Source: an uncultured Eubacteriales bacterium (GTDB lineage Bacteria > Bacillota > Clostridia > Oscillospirales > Oscillospiraceae). From it: a stretch of 55,330 nucleotides of DNA. A model generated the notes under the pieces. That model did no database searches. It had not been told where the DNA came from and was given only the letters and a program-made list of their open reading frames with translations. Where the stretch lies: assembly GCA_900319275.1 (NCBI GenBank), contig ONNS01000019.1:1-55330 (forward strand), read 5' to 3'. The stretch's first letter is position 1; every line of letters begins with the position of its first letter. Position numbers and translations under genes: made by a program. Below, one piece after another: positions 24,523-33,792 of this stretch.

Positions 24523-25603
24523 ACGGCGCAAATCCCGCAGCTTCTTTCTGCCGGGCCTGCTGGCCTATGTGATGATCTGGCTGGTCGCGCTGCTGGTCGG
24601 TCTCCGCTATTTCTGGATGTTTTTAGAGGATTACGAGGCCTCGCGGCCGAAATACACGGTCCGCGCCTTTGAGGAGACCTTTGATTTCTCCTCCCAGCGC
24701 GCCTATGCCGAGAGCTGGCTGCAGACGCTCAACCCCGCCGTCAACACGACCGACGGCTATTTCGAGCTGCTGGTCGACGAGATGTCGAACGATATCAGCT
24801 GTCTCAAGCACGCCGAGCGCTCGAGCGACACCCGGCAGGTCTACGCGATTTTGCACGACGGCAAGCCGATCGGCGAGATGACGATGCAGATCACCGGCAA
24901 GTCCGGCTTTGGCTTCGACGTCTGGCAGGTCACCGACGTGAGCTATGACTTCTCGGATCTGACCGAGAGCTATTCCACGACGATCCCCGAGGGCTGGTCG
25001 CTCTACTGCAACGGCAATCTGATCGGCCCCGAGGCGATCACCGCGCGCGGCATCCCGATCCCGCTGCTGCGCGACTTTGACGCCGCGGAATACGAGCTGC
25101 CGACGCAGGTCACCTATACGGTGGATAACTTCATCGGAGACGTGCGCGCAGAGGTCCGAAACAGCGCCGGCGAGCCTGTCAACGAGCTCAACGAGCAGAC
25201 GATGACCGACAACTGCACGGACGCGGAAAAGGCCTCGCTCGACAGCTTTCTCGGCAACTACATCGAACGGCTTGTCAACTACTCGTCGAACTACCACGGC
25301 AACCGCTGGGGCAACTATGAGAGTCTCGCGCAGCTGATCGTCGACGGCAGCGAGCTCGAGCACCGCATGCGCGAGGCCATGGACGGACTGAACTATGTCC
25401 CGGCCCGCAACAACCCCGTCACGGCGATCACCGTGCACAACTATATGAATCTCGGCAACGGCCGGTACTTCCTGAAGCTGACCTACAACGTCGACGTCCT
25501 CGGCCAGACCACCGACGTCAACGCGACCGAGAACAATCTCGAACTGATCGTCACCCAATACGGCGACGGGTATTTAGCGCTGACCCAGCAGTTTTATACA
25601 TGA
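24515..25603 (+). CDS. Membrane-anchored protein of unknown function
   Basis: Not recognised. The 362-residue protein has a basic start (MAKRRKSRS), one membrane span (about 12-35) and a long extracytoplasmic region. This appears to hold two copies of an SnoaL/NTF2-like fold, about 50-135 (FEETFDFSSQRAYAESWLQ...) and 225-360 (LNYVPARNNPVTAI...YLALTQQFYT). That fold guess rests on secondary-structure feel only. A GGAGGAGG site lies inside the end of the glycosidase gene and the overlap is 8 bases, so the two proteins are probably made together and may form one envelope module. Confidence 0.75.
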   Translation: MAKRRKSRSFFLPGLLAYVMIWLVALLVGLRYFWMFLEDYEASRPKYTVRAFEETFDFSSQRAYAESWLQTLNPAVNTTDGYFELLVDEMSNDISCLKHAERSSDTRQVYAILHDGKPIGEMTMQITGKSGFGFDVWQVTDVSYDFSDLTESYSTTIPEGWSLYCNGNLIGPEAITARGIPIPLLRDFDAAEYELPTQVTYTVDNFIGDVRAEVRNSAGEPVNELNEQTMTDNCTDAEKASLDSFLGNYIERLVNYSSNYHGNRWGNYESLAQLIVDGSELEHRMREAMDGLNYVPARNNPVTAITVHNYMNLGNGRYFLKLTYNVDVLGQTTDVNATENNLELIVTQYGDGYLALTQQFYT

Positions 25604-25606
25604 AAA

Positions 25607-25817
25607 AGGGCGCGTTGCAAAATACAAAAAATCGCGAAAAGCCGGTCATTCACGTAGGGGAGGGGCTTGCCCCTCCCGGCAGTACAATGTTATTATTTTA
25701 AAACAATATACGGCGTAATCGCAGCATTTAAACAGTTGCGCGCACGGGAGGGGACAAGCCCCTCCCCTACCGCAGAACCGTCTTTTGTGCAGCTAATCCG
25801 CATTTTGCAACAGCCCT
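25607..25817. repeat. Nested palindromic element with GTAGGGGAGGGG inner ends, copy 1
   Basis: The outer inverted repeats AGGGC(GC)GTTGCAAAAT...ATTTTGCAACAGCCCT enclose a second pair of ends (GTAGGGGAGGGGCTTGCCCC at 25654, GGGGACAAGCCCCTCCCCTA ending near 25770). The left half closely matches 55191-55290. It starts 4 bases after the previous stop. With the element at 25845 it fills the 396-base gap before the ABC exporter gene. Confidence 0.85.
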
Positions 25818-25844
25818 GTTTTTTGTAAAAATTTTCAAATTACC

Positions 25845-25996
25845 GTAGGGGCCGACGCCCTCGGCGGCCCGTATAGAACAGTTTGAAAAAATGCAATAAT
25901 TCACGAATAAAGCACAAAAATGTGGTAAATTTGCTGTGGTAATATGTAATTATTGAGATTTTTCTGTGCGGGCCGCCGGGGGGCGTCGGCCCCTAC
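25845..25996. repeat. Palindromic element with GTAGGGGCCG ends, copy 2
   Basis: Ends GTAGGGGCCGACGCCC and GGGCGTCGGCCCCTAC. The inner arms, AAAAATGCAATAATT and AATTATTGAGATTTTT, pair with each other but share no sequence with the inner arms of copies 1 and 3. Confidence 0.85.
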
Positions 25997-25999
25997 TCT

Positions 26000-27739
26000 T
26001 CACCCCAGACTCTGCGCGCGGCAGAGCTTCGCATACGCGCCGTTTTTGGCCATCAGCTCTTCGTGGGTGCCCATCTCGACGATTTGCTCGCCCTCGACGA
26101 CGGCGATCTGATTGGCATGGCGCACGGTCGAGAGCCGGTGCGCGACGATGATGCTCGTGCGGCCCTGGCTCAGCTCGTCCATGGCGGCCTGGATGCGCTG
26201 CTCGGTCACGGTGTCGAGCGCCGAGGTGGCCTCGTCAAGGATCAGGATGCGCGGGTTTTTCAGAAAGACGCGGGCGATCGAAATGCGCTGCTTCTGTCCG
26301 CCCGAGAGCATCACGCCGCGCTCGCCGACATAGCTGTCATAGCCCTGGGGGAGGGCCATGATCTCCTCGTGGATCTCGGCGCGTCTGGCGGCGGCGATGA
26401 TCTCCTCATCGCTCGCGCCCGGCCGGCCGTAGCGGATATTCTCGCGGATCGTCCCGGCAAAGAGAAAGACGTCCTGCTGCAGTACGCCGATATTCCGACG
26501 CAGGCTACGCATCGTCACCTGCCGGATATCCCGGCCGTCGACCGTGATCGAGCCCTCCACGACCTCATAGAAGCGCGGCAGCAGATTGCAGAGCGTCGTC
26601 TTGCCGCCGCCCGAGGGGCCGACCAGGGCCAGCGTCTCGCCGGGGCGGATGTTGAGATTGATATGGCTGAGTACCGGGACGCCGTTGTCATAGGAAAAGC
26701 TGACGTCCTTATACTCGACATGGCCCTCGACGGTGCCGAGCGTCTCGGCCCCCGGGGCGTCCTGGATCTCAGGCTCGGTGCGCATGATCTCGAGAAAGCG
26801 GGAATATCCGGCCGCGCCCTGCATATACTGTTCGGAGAACTGGGCCAGTTTGCGCAGGGGACTGACAAAGGTCGCCACATACAGGCTGAACGTGATAAGA
26901 TCGACATAGTCCATGCGGCCGAGCATGATCAGCACGCCGCCGACGATGACGACCACGACCTGGGCGATGCCCGCAGTAAACTCCATGCCGCTCATATAGC
27001 GGCCCATGGCCTTGTAGTAGTCCACCTTGGCGCCCTTGAAGAGCTCGTTGGTCCGGTCGAATTTGGCGGCCTCCTGATCCTCATTGGCGAAGGCCTTGGC
27101 CGTGCGCACGCCGGAAATGCTGCTCTCGATGGCGGCAAAGATATCGGCGGTCTTGCGCTTGACCTCGACATTGGCGCGGCGCATGCTCGCACGCTGCGAC
27201 AGTGTAAACCACAGGCACAGCGGCAGCACGATCGCCAGCACCAGCGCGAGCTCCCAGCGGATCGTCGCCATGACGATCAGCGAACCGACAAGCGACAGCG
27301 TGCAGATGATCAGATTCTCCGGCCCGTGGTGGGCGAGCTCGACAACCTCAAAGAGGTCGCTCGTGATACGGCTCATCAGCACGCCGGTGCGGTTTTTGTC
27401 AAAGAAGCTGAAGGACAGTTCTTCGATATGCGTGAAGATGTCGCGGCGCATATCGGCCTCGGTCAGCACGCCCATACGGTGGCCGACGACCGTGATGATA
27501 TAGTACAGCACAGCCTTTACCAGATAGGCCAGCACCATGATGCCCATGACCAGAAAGAAGACGGTATAGCGCCCTTCCGGCAGATAGCGGCGCATGGCCG
27601 CGCGGGACACATAGGGAAACATCAGGTCGATCGCGGCGACCAGCAGCGCGCAGGCGATATCGATATAAAAAAGCTTTCTGTGCCGATAGATATAGGCGAG
27701 AAAGCTTTTGATGGGTTTGTCGTTGTAGTTGATCTGCAT
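26000..27739 (-). CDS. ABC transporter, fused permease/ATPase (MsbA/LmrA-type half exporter)
   Basis: A 579-residue half-transporter that should act as a homodimer or pair with another half. Six membrane spans occupy about residues 20-310. The ATPase domain (335-579) has Walker A GPSGGGKTT, signature LSGGQKQR, Walker B ILILDEATSALD and the H-loop His in IIVAHRLSTV. The export substrate (lipid, peptide or drug) cannot be assigned. It starts MQINYND behind AAAGG. No partner half-transporter gene is adjacent; rnhA is just upstream on the same strand. Confidence 0.93.
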   Translation of the reverse strand: MQINYNDKPIKSFLAYIYRHRKLFYIDIACALLVAAIDLMFPYVSRAAMRRYLPEGRYTVFFLVMGIMVLAYLVKAVLYYIITVVGHRMGVLTEADMRRDIFTHIEELSFSFFDKNRTGVLMSRITSDLFEVVELAHHGPENLIICTLSLVGSLIVMATIRWELALVLAIVLPLCLWFTLSQRASMRRANVEVKRKTADIFAAIESSISGVRTAKAFANEDQEAAKFDRTNELFKGAKVDYYKAMGRYMSGMEFTAGIAQVVVVIVGGVLIMLGRMDYVDLITFSLYVATFVSPLRKLAQFSEQYMQGAAGYSRFLEIMRTEPEIQDAPGAETLGTVEGHVEYKDVSFSYDNGVPVLSHINLNIRPGETLALVGPSGGGKTTLCNLLPRFYEVVEGSITVDGRDIRQVTMRSLRRNIGVLQQDVFLFAGTIRENIRYGRPGASDEEIIAAARRAEIHEEIMALPQGYDSYVGERGVMLSGGQKQRISIARVFLKNPRILILDEATSALDTVTEQRIQAAMDELSQGRTSIIVAHRLSTVRHANQIAVVEGEQIVEMGTHEELMAKNGAYAKLCRAQSLG

Positions 27740-27768
27740 AGGGACCTTTCTTTTTCCGTTCCGGGCGG

Positions 27769-28221
27769 CTAATCGCCGCCCCTGCTTGCATAACGGTCGC
27801 GCTGCGCAACGGCCAGGGCGTCGCAGCGGTTGTTGTATTCGTTGTCGGCGTGGCCCTTGACCCAGTGGTAGTGCATCTCGTGCTGTCTTGTCAGATCCAG
27901 CAGCATCGTCCAGAGATCCGGGTTCAACGCCGGTTTTTTGTCGGTCTTGACCCAGCCGCGTTTTCGCCAGCCCCAGGCCCAGCCCTTTTCAAGGGCGTCG
28001 ATGACATATTTGGAATCGGAGTAGAGCTCGACGACGCAGCTCTCCCGCAGGGCCAGCAGGGCCTGGATCACGGCCGTCATCTCCATGCGGTTGTTGGTGG
28101 TCTGCTCTTCACCGCCCGAGAGCTCCTTTTCGTTGCCGTTATAGCACAATATCGCGCCCCAGCCGCCTGGCCCGGGGTTGCCCGAGCAGGCCCCGTCGGT
28201 ATAGATCGTTACCGTTTTCAT
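27769..28221 (-). CDS. rnhA: Ribonuclease HI
   Basis: Cleaves RNA in RNA-DNA hybrids. The 150-residue protein has the catalytic acid set: Asp in IYTDGACSGNPGPGGW, Glu in NNRMEM, Asp in YSDSKYV and the last Asp in HADNEYNNRCD. The ATG at 28221 starts directly at MKTVTIYTDG; a TTG six codons upstream is the alternative. GGAG lies 12 bases before the ATG. Repeat copy D separates it from the SHOCT-type gene upstream. Confidence 0.95.
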   Translation of the reverse strand: MKTVTIYTDGACSGNPGPGGWGAILCYNGNEKELSGGEEQTTNNRMEMTAVIQALLALRESCVVELYSDSKYVIDALEKGWAWGWRKRGWVKTDKKPALNPDLWTMLLDLTRQHEMHYHWVKGHADNEYNNRCDALAVAQRDRYASRGGD

Positions 28222-28245
28222 CGTATTACTTTTCTCCAATAATTA

Positions 28246-28454
28246 GGGGGAGTTCAGAGGGGGAAAGTCTCTGATTTTTCGCCTCGGAAGGCGAAAAAGA
28301 AATAGAAATCTGTTTTTGAGGCAGCTTTGCCGCTTCAAAAACACACTAAGCCGAGCTATGCGAGGCCTCGCGCCGACCAAAGCGGGCTAAAGCCCGCTGC
28401 GATAAGCGCGAGTGCCCATCTAACTGTTTAGCCCCTTCAGGGGCTGAACAGTTA
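28246..28454 (-). repeat. Intergenic multi-hairpin repeat, copy D (type 1, minus orientation)
   Basis: Read on the minus strand it begins three bases after the stop of the SHOCT-type gene with TAACTGTTCAGCCCC...GGGGCTAAACAGTTA. The type-1 middle (GCGGGCTTTAGCCCGC inside GCGC...GCGC, and GTTTTTGA...TCAAAAAC), the CGCCTTCCGAGGCG hairpin and the CTCTGAACTCCCCC end follow. It stops just before the rnhA ribosome site. Orientation again follows transcription. Confidence 0.85.
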
Positions 28455-28457
28455 CTT

Positions 28458-28892
28458 TTAGCTTTGTTCGTATTTCCGTTTCAGAATCATATACTCCTCC
28501 CGCTCGATCAGGCCGTTTTTCAGCCATTCGTCGAGCTGCTGCACTCGCATCTGCCGGTCGCGGTCAAAGTGGTCGACGCCGGTGTTCTCGCAGACGACGC
28601 AGTGGGCCTCGGGTTCGGGGAAAGCCCGGTGGATCTCGACCTTGGGCTCGTGGCGCTTCATGCTGTGGCGGACAGCAGCCGTATTTTTTCCCTGTCCGGC
28701 GGCTTTGCCGCGCGAGGCGATGACGGACTTGCAGCAGATCCAGATCAGCACCGCGACGAACGCGACGGCAACGAGCGGCCCGACGAGCTCGCTTTCAAAG
28801 CCGTTTGTAAGGCCGGAGAGAATCAGGATCAGGATGCCAATGATGACGCCGACACCTTTTCCGCCCTGTTTTTTCTTGTTTTTATTCTCCAT
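28458..28892 (-). CDS. Small membrane protein with C-terminal SHOCT-like domain
   Basis: Function unknown. The 144-residue protein has a basic start (KNKKKQGGKG) and two hydrophobic segments (about 13-30 and 35-53). A basic linker leads to a short Cys pair (HCVVCENTGVDH, possibly metal-binding). The last 25 or so residues (QLDEWLKNGLIEREEYMILK) match the SHOCT short C-terminal motif, which is thought to mediate oligomerisation. It lies between gyrA and rnhA on the same strand; no functional link is evident. Confidence 0.75.
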   Translation of the reverse strand: MENKNKKKQGGKGVGVIIGILILILSGLTNGFESELVGPLVAVAFVAVLIWICCKSVIASRGKAAGQGKNTAAVRHSMKRHEPKVEIHRAFPEPEAHCVVCENTGVDHFDRDRQMRVQQLDEWLKNGLIEREEYMILKRKYEQS

Positions 28893-28940
28893 GTCCCTCT
28901 CCTTTCACCGCTTTACAGCCGTCTGTTTTCTGTCCTTTTA

Positions 28941-31436
28941 TCAGGATTCTTCCTCGCCCGAGGGCTCGGCCGCCTCTTCGCTCTCGCGGTCGGTCTTTTC
29001 GACGTCGATCACGCGGCTGCCCTCCATGAGGCGCATAACGCGCACGCCCTGGGTCGAGCGGCTGAGCATCGAGATGCCGCCGCAGCTCATGCGGATCATC
29101 GTGCCGTCGTCCGAGATGACGAGAATATCGTCCTCGGCGTTGACCATGCGCACGGCCGCGATATTGCCGGTTTTTTCGGTGACGCTGTAGTTCTTGATGC
29201 CGAGACCGCCGCGGTTGTGGACGCTGTACTCCTCGATCTTCGTGCGCTTGCCGTAGCCGCGCTCGGTGATCGTGAGGCAGGCCTCGCCGGCCGCGGTGCT
29301 GTCGGCGCCGACGACATAGTCGCCCTCTCTCAAGCGGATGCCGCGCACACCGACGGCCTGACGGCCCATCGCGCGCACGTCGTTTTCGTTGAAGCAGACC
29401 GCCATGCCCTGGTAAGTGGCGATCAGAATGTTCTCGTTCCCTGTCGTCGCGATGACGGCGATCAGCTCGTCGCCCTCGTCGAGCGTCAGCGCGCGGATGC
29501 CGTTCTGCCGGATATTTTTGAGCGCCGACTGCTCCATGCGCTTGACGGTACCTTTGCGCGTGACGAAGACGAGATAGCTGTCCTCCTCCCAGCTGCGGCT
29601 GTGGATCATCGTGCTGATCTTCTCATCCGCGTCGATCGGCAGGATATTGACGATGTTGCTGCCGCGCGCGTTGCGTCCGGCCTCGGGGATGTTGTAGCCC
29701 TTCTTGACGTAGACGCGGCCCTTGTTCGTGAAGAACAGGATATGATCGTGCGTGGAGGCTGTGAAGACTGTTTCGACGTAGTCCTCCTCCTTGGTGGCCA
29801 TGGCGCGCACGCCCTTGCCGCCGCGGCCCTGGGCGCGGTACTCGCTCGAGGGCAGGCGCTTGATATAGCCGCCGTGCGTGAGCGTATAGACGCAGTTTTC
29901 TTCCTCGATCAGATCCTCGATGTCGATCTCGTCGGCCACGTCCTGGATTTCGGTGCGGCGCTCGTCGCCGTACTTGTCGCGGATCTGGATGAGCTCGTCC
30001 TTCAGTACGCCCTTGATCTTCTCGGGATCGGCCAGCAGTTCTTTGAAGTAACTGATCTTCTCTTCGAGATCCTTGTACTCCTGCTCCAGCTTCTCGCGGT
30101 TGAGTCCCTGCAGCGCGATCAGACGCATATCGCAGATGGCCTGGGCCTGTACGTCGTCAAGCCCGAAGCGCTCCATCAGGTTCTGCTTGGCGTTGTCGTA
30201 GCTCGAGCGGATGATGCGGATGACCTCGTCGATGTTGTCCTGGGCGATCAGCAAGCCTTCCAGCAGATGGGCGCGCTCCTCGGCCTTACGCAGATCGTAG
30301 CGCGTACGGCGGACGATGACGTCCTCCTGGAAGCTCAGATACTCGTCCAGAATATGGCGCAGCGAGAGGATCTTCGGCTGGGTCTGGTTGTTCACCAGGG
30401 CCAGCATATTGATCGAAAAGCTCGACTGCAGGGCCGTCTGGGCAAAGAGGCGGTTCAACACCACCTGGGGGTTGGCGTCCTTTTTCAGCTCGATGACGAT
30501 GCGCATGCCGTTGCGATCGGTCTCGTCGCGCAGGTCGGAGATGCCCTCGAGGCGCTTGTCGTGCACCTGGTCGGCAATATTCTTGATGAGCTGTTTTTTA
30601 TTGACCTGATAGGGGAGCTCCGTAACGATGATGCGCACACGGTTCTGCCCGTGCTCCTCAAATTCGGTGCGGGCGCGGATCACAACGCGGCCGCGGCCGG
30701 TGGCGTAGGCCGCCCGGATGCCGCTGCGGCCCATGATGATGCCGCGGGTCGGGAAGTCCGGCCCCTTGACGTGCTGCATCAGATCGGCGAGCTCGCACTC
30801 GGGATTTTCAAGCACGCAGATGCAGGCGTTGATGACCTCGCGCAGGTTGTGCGGCGGGATATTCGTCGCCATGCCGACGGCGATGCCGCTCGAGCCGTTG
30901 ACCAGCAGGTTTGGGAAGCGGGAGGGGAGGACGTGGGGCTCCTTGCGGCTCTCGTCGAAGTTGGGATCCCAGTCGACCGTCTCTTTGTCGATGTCACGCA
31001 GCATCTCCTCGGCGAGCTTGGCAAGCCGCGCCTCGGTATAACGGTAGGCGGCGGGCGGGTTGCCGTCCACGTCGCCGAAGTTGCCGTGTCCGTCGATCAC
31101 CGGGTAGCGCAGCGAAAAGTCCTGCGCCATGCGCACAAGGGCGTCGTACACGCTTGCGTCACCGTGGGGGTGATAGCGGCCCAGCACGTCGCCGACGGCG
31201 GTCGCGCACTTGCGGTATGGCTTGTCGCGCGTCAGGCCGTCCTCGTACATGGCGTAGAGGATGCGGCGGTGCACCGGCTTCAGGCCGTCGCGCACATCGG
31301 GCAGGGCGCGGCCGACGATGACCGACATCGCATAGTCGATATAGCTCTTCTGCATCTCCCCGACCAGCTCGGACTCGGTGATGACCTGATTCGGGAAGGC
31401 AATATCCTCGGGTTTATAATCTCTTTTATGTGCCAT
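28941..31436 (-). CDS. gyrA: DNA gyrase subunit A
   Basis: The breakage-reunion subunit of DNA gyrase introduces negative supercoils together with GyrB. The 831-residue protein has the catalytic Tyr in [10 protein letters not shown], a coiled-coil gate and a C-terminal beta-pinwheel with the GyrA-box-like [11 protein letters not shown], which supports gyrase rather than topoisomerase IV. The quinolone-binding helix reads [11 protein letters not shown]: the usual Ser (E. coli Ser83) is Ala, while the Asp four residues on (Asp87) is kept. It follows gyrB by 11 bases. Confidence 0.98.
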   Translation of the reverse strand: MAHKRDYKPEDIAFPNQVITESELVGEMQKSYIDYAMSVIVGRALPDVRDGLKPVHRRILYAMYEDGLTRDKPYRKCATAVGDVLGRYHPHGDASVYDALVRMAQDFSLRYPVIDGHGNFGDVDGNPPAAYRYTEARLAKLAEEMLRDIDKETVDWDPNFDESRKEPHVLPSRFPNLLVNGSSGIAVGMATNIPPHNLREVINACICVLENPECELADLMQHVKGPDFPTRGIIMGRSGIRAAYATGRGRVVIRARTEFEEHGQNRVRIIVTELPYQVNKKQLIKNIADQVHDKRLEGISDLRDETDRNGMRIVIELKKDANPQVVLNRLFAQTALQSSFSINMLALVNNQTQPKILSLRHILDEYLSFQEDVIVRRTRYDLRKAEERAHLLEGLLIAQDNIDEVIRIIRSSYDNAKQNLMERFGLDDVQAQAICDMRLIALQGLNREKLEQEYKDLEEKISYFKELLADPEKIKGVLKDELIQIRDKYGDERRTEIQDVADEIDIEDLIEEENCVYTLTHGGYIKRLPSSEYRAQGRGGKGVRAMATKEEDYVETVFTASTHDHILFFTNKGRVYVKKGYNIPEAGRNARGSNIVNILPIDADEKISTMIHSRSWEEDSYLVFVTRKGTVKRMEQSALKNIRQNGIRALTLDEGDELIAVIATTGNENILIATYQGMAVCFNENDVRAMGRQAVGVRGIRLREGDYVVGADSTAAGEACLTITERGYGKRTKIEEYSVHNRGGLGIKNYSVTEKTGNIAAVRMVNAEDDILVISDDGTMIRMSCGGISMLSRSTQGVRVMRLMEGSRVIDVEKTDRESEEAAEPSGEEES

Positions 31437-31447
31437 GGTTTACCTCA

Positions 31448-33385
31448 TCAAATATCCAAGTTCACAACGTACTTGGCGTTCGTCTCGATCCACTCGCGCC
31501 GCGGCTCGACCTCTTCGCCCATCAGCACCGTGAAGACCTGGTCGGCGGCGATGGCGTCGCCGAGCGTGATGCGGCGCAGCGAGCGCTTCTCGGGGTCCAT
31601 CGTGGTATCCCACAGCTCGTGGGGGTCCATCTCGCCGAGACCTTTGTAGCGGCTGATATCAAGCTTGACGTTCGGGTTGTCCGCGCGCATCTCGGCCGAG
31701 ATCTTATCGCGCTGCTCATCGGAATAGGCCACGCGCGTGGTCTTGCCGCGCGTCAGCTTGTAGAGCGGCGGCACCGCGGAATAGACATAGCCGTGCTCGA
31801 TCAGCGGGCGCATATAGCGGAAGAAGAAGGTCAGCAGCAGCGTACGGATGTGGCTGCCGTCGACGTCGGCATCGGCCATGATGATGATTTTGTGGTAGCG
31901 CAGCTTTTCGATGTTGAACTCGTCCCCGATCCCGGCGCCGAGCGCCACGATCAGCGGATAGAGCTTGTCGTTGCCGTAGATTTTGTCAGCGCGGGCCTTT
32001 TCGACGTTGAGCATCTTGCCCCACATGGCGAGGATCGCCTGGAAGCGGCTGTCGCGGCCCTGGATGGCCGAGCCGGCGGCACTGTCGCCCTCGACGATGT
32101 AGATTTCGCAGAGACTCGGGTCGCGCTCGTTGCAGTCCTGCAGCTTGTCGGGCATCTGGCCGGACTCGAGCCCGGTCTTGCGCCTGACCGACTCCTTGGC
32201 CTTGCGCGCGGCCTCGCGGGCGCGGTTGGCCATCATGGCTTTTTCGAGAATGGCCTTGGCCGCGGCGGGGTGCTCTTCGAAATAGGTGGTCAGCTGGTCG
32301 TTGACGATGCTGTCGACCAGCGTGCGGATATAGGCGTTGCCGAGCTTCTGCTTGGTCTGGCCCTCGAACTGGGCCTCGGGCAGCTTGACCGAGATGACCG
32401 CCGCGATGCCCTCGCGCACGTCGTCGCCGCTGACCTTATCGTCGCCCTTGATGATGTTGTTTTTCTGGCCGTAGGCGTTGATCACGCGCGTCAGCGCCGT
32501 CTTGAAGCCGGTCTCGTGCATGCCGCCCTCAGGCGTGTGAATGTCGTTGGCAAAGGAGATCAGCGTCTCGTTATAGCCGTCGTTGTACTGCAGCGCGATC
32601 TCGGCCACTGCGTCGTTTTTCTTGCCGCTGAGATAGATGACCTCATTGTGGATCGGCGTCTTGTGCTTGTTCAGATAGCTGACAAACTCGCGGATACCGC
32701 CCTCGTAGTAGAGGATGTCGCTGTTTTCCTGTCCCTCGCGCTCGTCTTTGAGGATGATCGTCAGACCGCCGTTTAAAAAGGCCTGCTCGCGCATGCGCTT
32801 GTGCAGCACCTCATAGTCGTAGACCGTGTCGTCAAACATCTCGGGATCGGGCTTGAAGCGCACCGTGGTGCCGCTGCGGTCGGTCTCGCCGACGACATGG
32901 ATCGTCTCGGTGATGTCGCCGCGGGAAAAGGACATCTGGTAAATTTTGCCTTCTTTGTGGACCTGCACCTGCAGCCACTCGGACAGGGCGTTGACGACGC
33001 TCGCGCCGACGCCGTGCAGGCCGCCGGAGACCTTATAGCCCCCGCCGCCGAACTTGCCGCCGGCGTGCAGCACCGTGAAGACGACCTCGAGCGCAGACTT
33101 GCCGGTCTGCTCCTGGATGTCTACCGGGATGCCGCGCCCGTTGTCGCTGACGCGGATGATATCACCCTCCTCGATCGTCACCTCGATGGCCGTGCAGAAG
33201 CCCGCGAGCGCCTCGTCGATGGAGTTATCCACAATTTCATACACCAGGTGGTGCAGGCCCGAGGAGGACGTGGAGCCGATATACATGCCCGGGCGCTTGC
33301 GCACGGCCTCCAGCCCCTCCAGGACCTGGATCTGACTGGCGTCGTATTCCTGGCTGATTTTTTCCTTTTCGTTCATTTCAGACAT
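31448..33385 (-). CDS. gyrB: DNA gyrase subunit B
   Basis: The ATPase subunit of gyrase, 645 residues. The GHKL ATP site shows [22 protein letters not shown] and [14 protein letters not shown]. The TOPRIM domain has EGDSAAGSA (usually EGDSAGGSA) and [10 protein letters not shown]. The conserved PL(R/K)GK motif after it reads [12 protein letters not shown], so the residue matching E. coli Lys447 is Trp. The ATG at 33385 has AGGA upstream. Part of the dnaA-to-gyrA block. Confidence 0.98.
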   Translation of the reverse strand: MSEMNEKEKISQEYDASQIQVLEGLEAVRKRPGMYIGSTSSSGLHHLVYEIVDNSIDEALAGFCTAIEVTIEEGDIIRVSDNGRGIPVDIQEQTGKSALEVVFTVLHAGGKFGGGGYKVSGGLHGVGASVVNALSEWLQVQVHKEGKIYQMSFSRGDITETIHVVGETDRSGTTVRFKPDPEMFDDTVYDYEVLHKRMREQAFLNGGLTIILKDEREGQENSDILYYEGGIREFVSYLNKHKTPIHNEVIYLSGKKNDAVAEIALQYNDGYNETLISFANDIHTPEGGMHETGFKTALTRVINAYGQKNNIIKGDDKVSGDDVREGIAAVISVKLPEAQFEGQTKQKLGNAYIRTLVDSIVNDQLTTYFEEHPAAAKAILEKAMMANRAREAARKAKESVRRKTGLESGQMPDKLQDCNERDPSLCEIYIVEGDSAAGSAIQGRDSRFQAILAMWGKMLNVEKARADKIYGNDKLYPLIVALGAGIGDEFNIEKLRYHKIIIMADADVDGSHIRTLLLTFFFRYMRPLIEHGYVYSAVPPLYKLTRGKTTRVAYSDEQRDKISAEMRADNPNVKLDISRYKGLGEMDPHELWDTTMDPEKRSLRRITLGDAIAADQVFTVLMGEEVEPRREWIETNAKYVVNLDI

Positions 33386-33434
33386 ATTCTTTTCGTTCCT
33401 ATGCAGTGATTCTTTTCCTGTCGCGCCTCTCTCT

Positions 33435-33701
33435 TTACGAGATGACGCTCTTATTTTCCGAGCGTCTGAGCAGCGTGGCCGTGGCCATCTGACTCAGCGT
33501 TACGCTCTTCTTTCCGTTGTTTTCACAGCTCACCACGAAGCTTTTGGGGATATCCTCCGCGGCGTTGACGACCTCGCCGGCCTTTTCGGCCATGCTCAGA
33601 AATTTTCTTGTCAGATGAGACTGTGAGGTGATATCCAGATCAAAAATCCCGATGATGCTGCTTTCGGGAATGACGGTCCCTTTGCCTAAATGTAAATACA
33701 T
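33435..33701 (-). CDS. remB: RemB/YaaB-type DUF370 protein
   Basis: A small regulator (88 residues) of the DUF370 family, encoded between recF and gyrB as in Bacillus subtilis. YaaB (RemB) there promotes expression of biofilm matrix genes. The start [25 protein letters not shown] segment and the middle stretch [13 protein letters not shown] match the family. Whether it acts on matrix genes in this organism is unknown. A pyrimidine-rich tandem repeat precedes it on the transcribed strand. Confidence 0.88.
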   Translation of the reverse strand: MYLHLGKGTVIPESSIIGIFDLDITSQSHLTRKFLSMAEKAGEVVNAAEDIPKSFVVSCENNGKKSVTLSQMATATLLRRSENKSVIS

Positions 33702-33702
33702 G

Positions 33703-33768
33703 ATTAGTTGTTAGTGGTTAGTGATTAGTGGTTAGGAGTGAGGAGTTAGGAGTGAGGAGTTAGGAGTT
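33703..33768 (-). repeat. Short tandem repeat, TTAGGAG/TGAGGAG and TTAGTG units
   Basis: On the plus strand, degenerate 7-base units (GTTAGTG, ATTAGTG) pass into TTAGGAGTGAGGAG repeated twice and then partly again. On the transcribed minus strand this is a tract almost without G, lying immediately upstream of remB and downstream of recF. It leaves no obvious ribosome site for remB. Confidence 0.8.
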
Positions 33769-33792
33769 TGTGATTCATGAGTTCAGTATTCA

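Noticed and set aside
28464..31649. Open frame of about 1,060 codons opposite gyrA
   Set aside because: Antisense shadow of gyrA caused by biased codon use; composition is Asp/Ala/Val/Leu-rich without motifs.
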